From positions 1 through 51,014 of IMG/VR virus record IMGVR_UViG_3300020202_000013: a stretch of 51,014 bases of DNA; one strand, written 5' to 3'. The position numbers and the translations under genes are program-made. Positions 29,655 to 37,429 of this stretch are shown in pieces (position 1 is the stretch's first letter; every line of letters begins with the position of its first letter). Under the pieces are notes generated by a model. The model was not told where the DNA came from. It ran no database searches and was given only the letters and a program-made list of their open reading frames with translations. This stretch comes from a virus.

Positions 29655-30133
29655 CGGCGCCGAGGCTGAGGAAGCGAATCCAGCCTGGGTCGATGCCCAT
29701 CGGTGACGATTTCAAAATCACAGCGTTTGCATTGCAGCATTGTCATCCGCCCAGCGGAAATAAGTTCGGTCTGTAGAACCGACTTCCTTCGGTCATCAAA
29801 GCAGTTTGGGCAGAGCCACACCCTCGGATCTTCGAACTCGGTCCGCTGAAACGCGTACGTGCCTTGAGCCACCTCCTTGAGCGCGTACTTGGCGGCCTCC
29901 TCCTCCCACGCTTTCATTGTCGCCAGTGTGTTTCGCAGGCTCTCAATCTCGGCCTGGAGCTTCGCCTCGGATTCCGCTGCTTCGACGGCTTGGAGGCGGG
30001 CACTCAACAACTGGTCCAGCATGTCGCTGATCGCCTGCTTCACATCGGTCGTGGTCTGAAGCGCCTGGACGCCTTTGGCGATATCGAAGGCGGCTTTGAT
30101 GCTGCCGATCGCAGCTGCAGTTTCTGTGAGCAT
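29651..30133 (-). CDS. Coiled-coil plus zinc-ribbon protein (antisense cargo)
   Basis: A 160-residue protein from ATG 30133 (MLTETAAAIGSIKAAFDIAK), with GAGG 12 bases upstream. The first 110 residues are helical with a strong coiled coil (LLSARLQAVEAAESEAKLQA, then EIESLRNTLATMK). The C-terminal part is a zinc ribbon: WLCPNCFDDRR, then TMLQCKRCDFEI (two CxxC pairs). It lies on the minus strand between head genes. I have seen this type in scattered bacterial genomes without assigned function. Independent expression in the lysogen is inferred from orientation. Confidence 0.7.
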   Translation of the reverse strand: MLTETAAAIGSIKAAFDIAKGVQALQTTTDVKQAISDMLDQLLSARLQAVEAAESEAKLQAEIESLRNTLATMKAWEEEAAKYALKEVAQGTYAFQRTEFEDPRVWLCPNCFDDRRKSVLQTELISAGRMTMLQCKRCDFEIVTDGHRPRLDSLPQPRRR

Positions 30134-30186
30134 TCTGCCGTCTACCTCAGTGCGAGCGCCGCCGCCACCTAGTAGCGCCAGCAGCC

Positions 30187-30219
30187 GCCGTAACGTCGAC
30201 CCGCCGCAATCGCCAAATT
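30187..30219 (+). promoter_or_regulatory. Late promoter-like element after the antisense cargo gene
   Basis: GCCGTAA (30187-30193), 20 bases, CAAATT (30214-30219). The ATG at 30228 is eight bases downstream after GCGGCCCC, as at the portal. It restarts rightward transcription after the leftward gene. Confidence 0.65.
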
Positions 30220-30227
30220 GCGGCCCC

Positions 30228-30350
30228 ATGGCGTCGGCGATCTACAATTCGACAATCGCAGAAGAGGCGCGGGCCTATTCTGGGAACCTCGGCTTCGCGA
30301 ATGGCGTGCTCCGGCCGGCGGTCACCCAGCACACCGGAGCTTATGCATGA
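30228..30350 (+). CDS. 40-residue hypothetical protein, predicted leaderless
   Basis: ATG 30228 to TGA 30350: MASAIYNSTIAEEARAYSGN, then LGFANGVLRPAVTQHTGAYA. It is soluble, with several aromatic and polar residues. It overlaps the next gene by four bases (ATGA). No ribosome site is seen; the start is just after a promoter-like -10 box. Function is unknown, perhaps a leader gene coupling translation of the next one. Confidence 0.5.
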   Translation: MASAIYNSTIAEEARAYSGNLGFANGVLRPAVTQHTGAYA

Positions 30351-31147
30351 TCCTCACAGCGCTCGCCATTGTCGCGGCCACACCATCGACGATCCATTCC
30401 GCTCTGTGGGAAGCCAAGCCTGGCGACACCATCAAGCTCACTGCGGGCGATTATGGTACGGTGACGATCAAGGACCGGAACTGGCCCAAGCGGATCACGC
30501 TCAACGCTTCCGGTGCCAAGCTAAGGCTGGTCATCCAGAACTCCAGCGGAATCTACGTCAATGGAGGCACTTTCGGGCCCAACATGGACGGCGCGGGTTA
30601 TGCGGCCCAGGTGCAACTCTCGAAGGATGTAACCTTCTACAAGTCGGCGTTTGTGAATAGCAAACGCGGGCTGGTGATCGATCGCTCGCAACGCGTGAAG
30701 GTCAGCTATGCCCGTTTCTCGGAGATGACGATCGATGGCGTCAACATCGCTCTCTCCCAGCAGGTGACCGTTTTGAACATCGTCTGCGAGAAGTTCGACA
30801 CTGGCGAGGCACACCCGGACTGCGTCCAGGGCTGGTCCAGGCCCGGCGGCATCACGTCCGATGTGCTGGTGGAAAAGGTGACTTTGAACGGGCCGAAGGT
30901 GCAGGGGATTTTCTTCGGCAATCATGTCCGCAACGGCGTCAATGACGGCGGCTACGACCGCATCGTCATCCGGAACAACTCAATCACCGGGTCCTATCCG
31001 CAGGGCATCGGCCTCTACGAGTGCCGCAACTGCGAGGTGACGGGAAATCGAGTGTCGACGCTACCCGGATCCAAGCATCGGGTGAGCATCAACATCGTTG
31101 GCGGGTCGGTGAAGGCCGAGAACAACAGCGTGGGGCCGAAGCCGTAG
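30347..31147 (+). CDS. Right-handed beta-helix protein with signal-like N-terminus
   Basis: A 266-residue protein, ATGA-coupled. The N-terminus (MILTALAIVAATPSTIHSAL) is hydrophobic and may be a signal peptide. The rest shows repeated short strands and Asn/Gly turns (GIYVNGGTF, GLVIDRSQRVKVSYARF, RIVIRNNSITGSYPQGIGLY) of a pectate-lyase-type parallel beta-helix. Such folds occur in phage tailspikes and polysaccharide depolymerases. Its place among head genes is unusual. It could be a head decoration, a glycan-binding protein or, given the signal, an exported lysogenic conversion factor. Confidence 0.7.
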   Translation: MILTALAIVAATPSTIHSALWEAKPGDTIKLTAGDYGTVTIKDRNWPKRITLNASGAKLRLVIQNSSGIYVNGGTFGPNMDGAGYAAQVQLSKDVTFYKSAFVNSKRGLVIDRSQRVKVSYARFSEMTIDGVNIALSQQVTVLNIVCEKFDTGEAHPDCVQGWSRPGGITSDVLVEKVTLNGPKVQGIFFGNHVRNGVNDGGYDRIVIRNNSITGSYPQGIGLYECRNCEVTGNRVSTLPGSKHRVSINIVGGSVKAENNSVGPKP

Positions 31148-31160
31148 CGCGATTCGTGCC

Positions 31161-31193
31161 GCCGTAAATCGCACGTGGGGCCGCCGCTACATT
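31161..31193 (+). promoter_or_regulatory. Late promoter-like element before the head protease
   Basis: GCCGTAA (31161-31167), 20 bases, TACATT (31188-31193). ATG 31201 follows after seven bases (GCCGGCC) without a Shine-Dalgarno, the third copy with leaderless geometry. Confidence 0.65.
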
Positions 31194-31200
31194 GCCGGCC

Positions 31201-32391
31201 ATGTTCATGGCAGATCAGCTCACGCTCGACACTCCGCGCCGCACCAAGGAAGGTTACGTCGCGGTCCGGGCCAAAGCAGCTCGAGCAGGCGTGTACGACT
31301 ATCTTGGCGCCGAGGTCGATCCGGAGGGCAAGCGCTTCCGGGCCACCGACACCGTCAAGGTCTACCGCTCGGAAGACGAGGTATTCGATCCGGCCTCTCT
31401 CCACAGCTTCCTGATGAAGCCGATCACGGACAATCATCCCAGCCAATCGGTCACGGCCTCCAATTGGAAGGATCTGGCCGGCGGCGTCATCGCCAAGGCC
31501 ATCCGAGACGGGGATCACGTCGCGTTCGATCTCGTGCTCATGGACGAGAAGACGATCGCCGCGGTTGATTCCGGCAAGCGCGAGCTTTCGAACGGATATG
31601 CCTGCGAGCTTGAGTTCGGCGATGGCGTGGCTCCTGACGGCACCCCCTACCAGGCTGAGCAGCGCAACATCCGCGGCAATCACGTCGCGATCGTGGACCG
31701 GGCCCGCGGCGGCTCCAAATGCCGGATCGGGGACCAGATCGCTGTCTGCGACGCGATCTCAGTCGAGGACTTCCTCGACCGCCGTAAACCGAACGAGAAC
31801 CCACACCTATTTTCGCCCCAAGTTCAATCGAGGGACTCCAAGATGCCTCACGTGCTCATCATCGACGGCCTGCAGGTGCCGAATGTCTCTGACGAGGCCA
31901 AGGCCGCGATCGAGAAGCTGCAGGGGCAGCTGAAGGACAGCACCGGTACCGCCGAGCGTCTTCAGGGTGATTTGCAGACCGCTACCGGCTCAATTGCCGC
32001 CAAGGACGGTGAGATTGCGGTCCTCAAGCAGCAGCTCGCGGACGCAACGGACCCGGTGAAGCGGCAGCAGGAAGCCGCCGCCCGCGCCTCTCTCATCGGG
32101 GACGCCAAGCGCATCCATCCCACCGTGCAGATCGGTGACGCGATGACCGACGCCCAAATCCGCAAGGCCGTTGTCGACGCCAAGGTGCCGAACCACACGC
32201 TCGGCGACGACGAAAAGGCCATTGGCGGCGCATTCAGCATGTTGGTCGCCACGACGCCAACCCAAACGAACGACAGCCTCCGCACGGTCATCGCATCCGG
32301 CGTGACGAACGTCGCTGACGCAGCTGCGGTCGAATCCGCCGCGCTCAACAAGGCGAACGACTTCAACTCCTGGCGGAACCAGGCCGCTTAA
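31201..32391 (+). CDS. Prohead protease (DUF2213) fused to scaffold region
   Basis: A 396-residue protein. Residues 1-180 match the DUF2213 phage protease: YLGAEVDPEGKRFRATDTVK, then FLMKPITDNHPSQSV, ELSNGYACELEFGDG and RNIRGNHVAIVDRARGG. A Pro/Asn linker leads to a C-terminal coiled coil from about residue 215. The layout is that of protease-scaffold polyproteins, in which the protease matures the head and the C-terminal part guides capsid assembly. Starts at ATG 31201 or 31207 are possible. An internal in-frame start at 31843 probably makes the scaffold alone. Confidence 0.82.
   Translation: MFMADQLTLDTPRRTKEGYVAVRAKAARAGVYDYLGAEVDPEGKRFRATDTVKVYRSEDEVFDPASLHSFLMKPITDNHPSQSVTASNWKDLAGGVIAKAIRDGDHVAFDLVLMDEKTIAAVDSGKRELSNGYACELEFGDGVAPDGTPYQAEQRNIRGNHVAIVDRARGGSKCRIGDQIAVCDAISVEDFLDRRKPNENPHLFSPQVQSRDSKMPHVLIIDGLQVPNVSDEAKAAIEKLQGQLKDSTGTAERLQGDLQTATGSIAAKDGEIAVLKQQLADATDPVKRQQEAAARASLIGDAKRIHPTVQIGDAMTDAQIRKAVVDAKVPNHTLGDDEKAIGGAFSMLVATTPTQTNDSLRTVIASGVTNVADAAAVESAALNKANDFNSWRNQAA
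31781..31813 (+). promoter_or_regulatory. Internal late promoter-like element before the nested scaffold
   Basis: GCCGTAA (31781-31787), 20 bases, TATTTT (31808-31813), all within the protease coding frame and 30 bases before the internal ATG at 31843. The agreement with the other elements despite coding constraint suggests it is functional. Confidence 0.55.
31843..32391 (+). CDS. Nested scaffolding protein (in-frame internal start)
   Basis: ATG 31843 lies in frame inside the protease gene, with GAGGG about eight bases upstream. The 182-residue product begins MPHVLIIDGLQVPNVSDEAK and contains a coiled coil (LQGQLKDSTGTAERLQGDLQ, then GEIAVLKQQL) and an Asn/Thr/Ala-rich C-terminal part. In-frame nesting of scaffold in protease is known for lambda C/Nu3. 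The combination of a ribosome site, a protein-like start and a promoter-like element makes separate expression likely. Confidence 0.68.
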   Translation: MPHVLIIDGLQVPNVSDEAKAAIEKLQGQLKDSTGTAERLQGDLQTATGSIAAKDGEIAVLKQQLADATDPVKRQQEAAARASLIGDAKRIHPTVQIGDAMTDAQIRKAVVDAKVPNHTLGDDEKAIGGAFSMLVATTPTQTNDSLRTVIASGVTNVADAAAVESAALNKANDFNSWRNQAA

Positions 32392-32411
32392 GCGCCGAAG
32401 GGGAACCTCAA

Positions 32412-32861
32412 ATGCCTGTGCAGACCAGCTACACCCAGTTCCAGCCCGCCGGTTATCCCGGAATGCACGCCGACATGCGTGAGTGGGACGGCCAGACCAA
32501 GACGGCCACGGCCGCCATTGCCTTTGGCGCTCCCGTTCAGCGGGTAGGCGACGACGGCTGCGCCCCGCTCACCAACGGCGAGTATATTGGCATCGCCAAG
32601 GCCATGCACCTCGTGTCCGGCAACGGTGACAGCTATGTCGCTGGCGATAACGTACCCGTGGTGGATGAAGGCGCTTGGTACGGCCTCTCTGACGGGGCGA
32701 TTGCTTCCGGTGCCGCCCTCAACTGGAACAGCACCTCCGGGCGCTGGACGACCGCTGCAGTCGCTGGAGCGATCTACGCGGTGCCGCAGGCTGAGGCCGA
32801 GACCGGCGCTTCCGGCGCTGGCGTCATCTTCAAGGTGCGGCTCCGCCGCATCCCGTCCTAA
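32412..32861 (+). CDS. Head decoration / capsid cement protein (DUF2190-like)
   Basis: A 149-residue, Gly/Ala-rich beta protein (AFGAPVQRVGDDGCAPLTNG, then YIGIAKAM and a RWTTAAVAGAIYAVP end). Size and position between the protease-scaffold and major capsid genes match phage capsid stabilising proteins such as DUF2190 or gp24-like cement. It would bind the outer face of the expanded head. Confidence 0.75.
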   Translation: MPVQTSYTQFQPAGYPGMHADMREWDGQTKTATAAIAFGAPVQRVGDDGCAPLTNGEYIGIAKAMHLVSGNGDSYVAGDNVPVVDEGAWYGLSDGAIASGAALNWNSTSGRWTTAAVAGAIYAVPQAEAETGASGAGVIFKVRLRRIPS

Positions 32862-32875
32862 AGGGGGCCTGACCC

Positions 32876-33841
32876 ATGTATCTGCAGATGAATGACGCTC
32901 AGCAGGCCGCTTTCGGCTTCGTCGTCAACCAGGCCTTCACGATCAACACCCGGATCTACGAGACCGCGTTCCCCGATCTCGACTTCGGACGCCTCGTCTT
33001 CGTCGACACCTCGGCGCCCGAGTATACTCCCGGCATCATCACGTTCATCTCCAGCACCGTCGGCAAGGCGGCCTGGTTCACGACCGGGGCAAAGGACGTC
33101 GCGAAGGCAGATGTCACGCGGGACCGGTCCGACGTTCGCGTCCACATGGCCGCCGTCGGCTATGGCTACGACACCGAGGAGATCGGCCAAGCGCAGCTCA
33201 TGGGCATGAACCTCGACGCAGGCAAGGCGCTCGCCGCTCGCCGCGCCTACACCGAGTTCATGTGGAACATCACCCTCACCGGTGACACCACCAAGGGTCT
33301 GAAGGGGCTCGCCAATCAGACGGGTGTCACCGCCGGACTCGCCCCCGCAGACGGGACGGGAAGCGTTACCACCTGGTTCAACGGCAGCGGTGTGCTGACC
33401 AAGACCCCGGCGCAAATTGTGCGGGACGTAAACTCGGTTCTGACCGGGATCTTCACCGGTTCGCTCACCGTCGAGATGGCGGACACGCTGCTGCTGCCGT
33501 ACGCCACGGTCTCGTACCTCGGCTCGACCCCGATGAGTGACACGAACCAGGAGACGGTTCTGGCGTTCATTCTTCGGACCAACATCTACACCCAGATGAC
33601 CGGTCGGCCGCTCACAATCCGCGGCGTGCTCGGCCTCGATACGCAAGGTGCCGGCGGAACCCGTCGCATGGTCGCTTATGCCAACCGCGAGGACGTCGTG
33701 AAGCTGCATCTCCCGATGCCGCACCGCTTCTTCCCGGTCTATCAGGACGGCCCGTTCAACTTCGAGGTTCCCGGCGCTTTCCGCACCGGCGGCGTCGAAG
33801 CTCTCCGACCTGGTGCCTTCCGCTACCTGGATGGGATCTGA
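32876..33841 (+). CDS. Major capsid protein (DUF2184-type)
   Basis: A 321-residue protein with GGGGG upstream of ATG 32876. The N-terminal part (FDLDFGRLVFVDTS-type strand pair, then YGYDTEEIGQAQLMGMNLDA) and the C-terminal MPHRFFPVYQDGPFNFEVPG, then GAFRTGGVEALRPGAFRYLDG, are the pattern of DUF2184 major capsid proteins, an HK97-fold lineage. Location after the protease, scaffold and cement genes confirms the role. It is the main building block of the head. Confidence 0.87.
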   Translation: MYLQMNDAQQAAFGFVVNQAFTINTRIYETAFPDLDFGRLVFVDTSAPEYTPGIITFISSTVGKAAWFTTGAKDVAKADVTRDRSDVRVHMAAVGYGYDTEEIGQAQLMGMNLDAGKALAARRAYTEFMWNITLTGDTTKGLKGLANQTGVTAGLAPADGTGSVTTWFNGSGVLTKTPAQIVRDVNSVLTGIFTGSLTVEMADTLLLPYATVSYLGSTPMSDTNQETVLAFILRTNIYTQMTGRPLTIRGVLGLDTQGAGGTRRMVAYANREDVVKLHLPMPHRFFPVYQDGPFNFEVPGAFRTGGVEALRPGAFRYLDGI

Positions 33842-33844
33842 TCC

Positions 33845-34153
33845 ATGCCCAAGCACAGCTTCAAGAACATGAGCGACGGTCCCCGGGTGCTCAACTCGAA
33901 CCCACCTCAGATCCTTCAGCCCGGCGGCGAGACGGACGGCCCGGTTGACATCAGCGATGCCGAGCTGAAGTCGATGCGGTCTGCCGGCTATTTCGAGATC
34001 GACGGAAGCTCGGACAGTGACGAGCTCGTCTCGCTCTCCGGGAAGAACAAGGATCAGCTGCTTCAGATCGCCAAGGACGAGGGCGCCGACGTCCCCGAGG
34101 GCGCTACCAACGCCCAGATCGTCGAGGCGATCGAAAAGAAGCGGGCCAGCTAG
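33845..34153 (+). CDS. Small head protein with C-terminal HeH/SAP-like motif
   Basis: A 102-residue protein starting four bases after the capsid gene. The first 60 residues are Pro/Gly-rich with a beta segment. The C-terminal 40 (LSGKNKDQLLQIAKDEGADV, then ATNAQIVEAIEKK) are a helix-extended-loop-helix resembling Rho-N, LEM or SAP folds, which bind nucleic acid. Such proteins occur after major capsid genes and may be head-tail linker or decoration proteins. Confidence 0.7.
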   Translation: MPKHSFKNMSDGPRVLNSNPPQILQPGGETDGPVDISDAELKSMRSAGYFEIDGSSDSDELVSLSGKNKDQLLQIAKDEGADVPEGATNAQIVEAIEKKRAS

Positions 34154-34273
34154 GATTGTGAGGCCCCGGCGGGTCTCGTTTCCCACTACGGCCGCTGAGT
34201 TCCGAGCGAGTTCTGCGACCCTACGCCGCTCGTGCTTGGCCGGGCGGCGATTTTCTATGGAAAGGATAAACTG
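34154..34273. other. Gap in the head region, no gene seen
   Basis: A 120-base stretch without a coding frame of interest. It contains short GC-rich repeats (CTACGGCCGCTG and CTACGCCGCTCG) but no GCCGTAA box. A ribosome site (GGAAAGGA) near the end belongs to the gene at 34274. Confidence 0.5.
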
Positions 34274-34681
34274 ATGGCTCTGCAGTATTCTGTGGCAATC
34301 AGGAACGCCCGCTTGGATGTCGTCGAGACGACGGTGGGTACCAGCCCGATTCTGAGGATCCGCAGCGGCGCTCCTCCCGCGAGCACGGCTGCCGCTGACA
34401 CTGGCACCGTCTTGGCGACCATCAACCTACCAGCCGACTGGATGTTGGCGGCAGCGAACGGCACCAAGGACAAGTCCGGCACCTGGTCCGATACTTCTGC
34501 GGACGCCGCGGGGACCGCCGGTCACTTCCGCATCTATCGTTCCGACGGCACGACCTGCGACATCCAGGGGACCATTACGGCGACCGGCGGCGGCGGCGAC
34601 ATGACGGTGGACAATACCGTCCTCGCAGCAGGGCAGGAGTTCACCGTCACGGCCTTCGGCCTTACTGCCGGGAACGCTTAG
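34274..34681 (+). CDS. Virion structural protein, beta-rich
   Basis: A 135-residue protein from ATG 34274, with GGAAAGGA upstream. The sequence (MALQYSVAIRNARLDVVETT, then GTSPILRIRSGAPP) and Gly/Thr-rich strands are typical of small phage structural proteins found beside capsid genes or adhesins. Its end is six bases before the next gene. Exact role is unknown, possibly an anchor for the following beta-helix protein. Confidence 0.65.
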   Translation: MALQYSVAIRNARLDVVETTVGTSPILRIRSGAPPASTAAADTGTVLATINLPADWMLAAANGTKDKSGTWSDTSADAAGTAGHFRIYRSDGTTCDIQGTITATGGGGDMTVDNTVLAAGQEFTVTAFGLTAGNA

Positions 34682-34686
34682 TCCCC

Positions 34687-36117
34687 GTGCCGCTCGACTT
34701 CCGTCACGCAAAGGTTGCGACCACTCCGGACAACCCCGCGGCCGAGATCGGCTCGGGGGAGTGGAATGCGCAACATGTGCTGACTGGCACCGCAAACCGA
34801 CTGCTCGGCTTCGACGGCGGCGGCGCGCTGGCGGAGGTTGATCCAGCAACAGTCGGCGGTGGTGGCGAAGGCTACGTTCCCTCCGGCCTTAACCCGAACG
34901 ATGCTGCTGACAACACGGCGGCTGTCATGGCCGCGGCGGCGCCTGGCCGCAGGCTCTACCTTCCACCCGCAGCCGCCGCCTACCGCTTCACCGATCCGGC
35001 AGGGTTGTCCCTCCCGGCCCTTTGCACCCTGAGCGGCAGTCGCCGGGCGCCGACGATCAACACTCCTGCGGGCGACGCAGGCACCACCATGCTGAACTTC
35101 GTGCCCTCCTCAGGAACTGCCGCAACCTTCATCAAGAACGCTGCCAGCGCGAATGGCTGCGGAGTCGAGGACATAGGGGTCAAGACCAACCGCGCTACTG
35201 ATGTCGCGATCGGCATTAACGGCAGCTACGGCAACTTCGTGCGCCGCGTCAGCTTCTACGGCACGATGCTGATGCCGGTGTTTATGGACAACACCTACGT
35301 CTGCTACATTGATGACATCGTTACTGTCGGCGCAGCCGTGCACAGATATTGCACCTTCATCGGCCCCAACACCAATCAAATGGTTATAAGCCGGCCGCAC
35401 TTCTCCAACCTGCCGCCGAATGCCGCGATCGCGCAGGCTGGAATCGGCATTGCGGGTGGCAGCGGCCATACCATCCTCGCACCCTGTTTGCAGGGACACA
35501 CCTTCGGCATTATTCTCAAGACACCTCAGGGCGTTGATGTCATCAACCCGCGTTCTGAGAACGTGCTCTGCAACATCCGCACTGGGAGCGCAGGCTTCGT
35601 CTCGAACGGAATAAGCCTGCGGCGCGGCACCTACAGCAGGGCTTACACCGACCATCCTCAGTACAGCTCGCGCGGCCCGCTGATCTATGCCGAGGGAGCC
35701 AAAGACCTCGACATCGATCACCCCACATTCCTGAACGTGCGCAGGAATGCGAACGGGACGATTGCGGACGCAGACTGTTTTCCCATCGTGGTCGGCAACA
35801 ACATGCACACCTTCATGCTGCGCGGCGGTTCCTGGGTCGGCTCGCGGGCGCGCGACGAGATTTTCCGTGGCGTTGCAGCGGCTAGCCCTGGCTATCAGAT
35901 CGATGCCTTCTGGGATCACAACGACACCCGCTCTTTTGAGACGATCCGGAAGACACCCGGCAACTACGGCATGATCGGGTACGGCACACAGTTGACCGCC
36001 GCTGGCGCGATCAATCAGGTTTTTTGGCAGCCGGATCACCTTGAAGCTTCGGGCCTCAACAAACCTGTCAGCTCGCTCCTGAACAGCGCCTTTTTCGATC
36101 CCGTCCTGCCCGCCTAA
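34687..36117 (+). CDS. Beta-helix protein (tailspike or glycan-binding type)
   Basis: A 476-residue protein starting at GTG 34687. The N-terminal 80 residues (HAKVATTPDNPAAEIGSGEW, then NAQHVLTGTANRLLGFDGGG) look like a virion-attachment domain. Residues 80-470 have regular strand-turn repeats and Asn/Gly-rich turns of a parallel beta-helix (DIGVKTNRATDVAIGINGSY, then RGTYSRAYTDHPQY). Such proteins degrade or bind surface polysaccharide. It is placed between head and connector genes rather than with the tail, so a head-fibre role is possible. Confidence 0.7.
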   Translation: MPLDFRHAKVATTPDNPAAEIGSGEWNAQHVLTGTANRLLGFDGGGALAEVDPATVGGGGEGYVPSGLNPNDAADNTAAVMAAAAPGRRLYLPPAAAAYRFTDPAGLSLPALCTLSGSRRAPTINTPAGDAGTTMLNFVPSSGTAATFIKNAASANGCGVEDIGVKTNRATDVAIGINGSYGNFVRRVSFYGTMLMPVFMDNTYVCYIDDIVTVGAAVHRYCTFIGPNTNQMVISRPHFSNLPPNAAIAQAGIGIAGGSGHTILAPCLQGHTFGIILKTPQGVDVINPRSENVLCNIRTGSAGFVSNGISLRRGTYSRAYTDHPQYSSRGPLIYAEGAKDLDIDHPTFLNVRRNANGTIADADCFPIVVGNNMHTFMLRGGSWVGSRARDEIFRGVAAASPGYQIDAFWDHNDTRSFETIRKTPGNYGMIGYGTQLTAAGAINQVFWQPDHLEASGLNKPVSSLLNSAFFDPVLPA

Positions 36118-36126
36118 GGAAGCACT

Positions 36127-37428
36127 ATGGCTGATCGGTATGTCTGGCACGGCGGTACCGTTGGGGGCTCTGGTGTAGACTGGGCCAATGCACATACGAG
36201 CTTTAGTGACGCCACCGTGGCGGGCGCCGCGGGGGATACCTACTTCGTAGCTCACGACCATTCGGAAACGACGGCCGGCGCTATAGTCCTAACGTTTAAA
36301 GGTAGCGCGGCACTTCCGGATAGGGTGGTATGTGTCAATCGACTAGGTTCGGTGCCCCCCGTGGCTGCGGACGTTACGACCGGCGCGGTGGTCGCAACTA
36401 GCGGGACGTCGAACCTAAATATTGCCGGCAACGTCAGCATCACGGGCGTAACCTTTAACGCGGGCACGGGTACGGGTGCCGTAGTCGTCACGATTGCAGG
36501 CACCGGCTCCAACGTTCTCGCCTTTGAAAATTGTACGTTGCAGATGGTCGCAACCGGCGCCGGCCGTATGAGCTTTGGCACCGGCTCCACGACCTTAGTT
36601 CGCCTCAAAGGCTGTTCGGTGACATTTTCGGCAACTGGTCAGACGCTTCGAGTAGGCGGCGGTGACGTCATCATGGAGGGTGGGAGCATAGCGCCAACGG
36701 GAGCCGTTCCGGCAATTCTATTTGATGCGAATAGCGGCGGCTCCGCGCGGCTAATGGGCGTCGATCTTAGCACTCTTGGTTCGGGTAAAACTTTAAGTGC
36801 GGCAAACACTTCTAAAATTAGCTTTGAGGGATGCCGACTCGGTGCGGGTGTTACGGTAGCGGCGGCGCCTACCAATTCTCGCGGCGGGCATATGGTGCAG
36901 GGGAGCGATTCCGGCGCAGCGCAGCACCGCAACGAAAAGTATCTCTACCAAGGGACCCTGACCACAGAAACGGTTATCTTCCGGACCGGTGGGGCCTCCG
37001 ACGGCACAACGCCGTTTTCTTGGCGTATCGCGCCAACGGCAAATAACGAGGTCGACTATCCGTTCGAGACTTTCGAGGGCGCGATCTGGAATGAGCAGAT
37101 CGGCTCCGCTCGCACTCTTACGGTGCACACCGTTACTGACAATATCACGCTTACGAACGCAGAGTGCTGGCTTGAGGCTGATTTTCTAGGCACCGCTGGA
37201 TCTACCCGTACGACCCATGTTTCCGATGGACTTGCCACTCCGCGGAGCGCAGCGGCGAACCAACCGGCTAGCGCGGAAGTGTGGACGACGACCGGTCTTG
37301 CGGCGCCCGTGCGGCAGCGGCTCGACGTGACATTCACCCCGCAAGTGAAGGGACTGGTTCGGTGGCGGGTTTGCTATGCTCGCACCGCAGGCATCGTTTA
37401 TGTCGATCCGCAAGCTGATCTAACCTAA
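36127..37428 (+). CDS. Beta-helix structural protein with atypical codon use
   Basis: A 433-residue protein starting MADRYVWHGGTVGGSGVDWA. It is rich in Gly, Thr, Ala and Val in repeated strand patterns (VSITGVTFNAGTGTGAVVVT, then NCTLQMVATGAGRMSFG), a probable beta-helix. Its third codon positions contain more A and T than those of neighbouring genes (for example frequent CTA, TTA, GGT and AAT). This suggests it was acquired from another source. Likely a surface or fibre protein; receptor unknown. Confidence 0.68.
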   Translation: MADRYVWHGGTVGGSGVDWANAHTSFSDATVAGAAGDTYFVAHDHSETTAGAIVLTFKGSAALPDRVVCVNRLGSVPPVAADVTTGAVVATSGTSNLNIAGNVSITGVTFNAGTGTGAVVVTIAGTGSNVLAFENCTLQMVATGAGRMSFGTGSTTLVRLKGCSVTFSATGQTLRVGGGDVIMEGGSIAPTGAVPAILFDANSGGSARLMGVDLSTLGSGKTLSAANTSKISFEGCRLGAGVTVAAAPTNSRGGHMVQGSDSGAAQHRNEKYLYQGTLTTETVIFRTGGASDGTTPFSWRIAPTANNEVDYPFETFEGAIWNEQIGSARTLTVHTVTDNITLTNAECWLEADFLGTAGSTRTTHVSDGLATPRSAAANQPASAEVWTTTGLAAPVRQRLDVTFTPQVKGLVRWRVCYARTAGIVYVDPQADLT

Positions 37429-37429
37429 C

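Noticed and set aside
32858-36261. Long minus-strand frames (442 and 383 codons) opposite the capsid and beta-helix genes
   Set aside because: Antisense shadows of high-GC3 genes; they contradict the strand of all neighbouring late genes.
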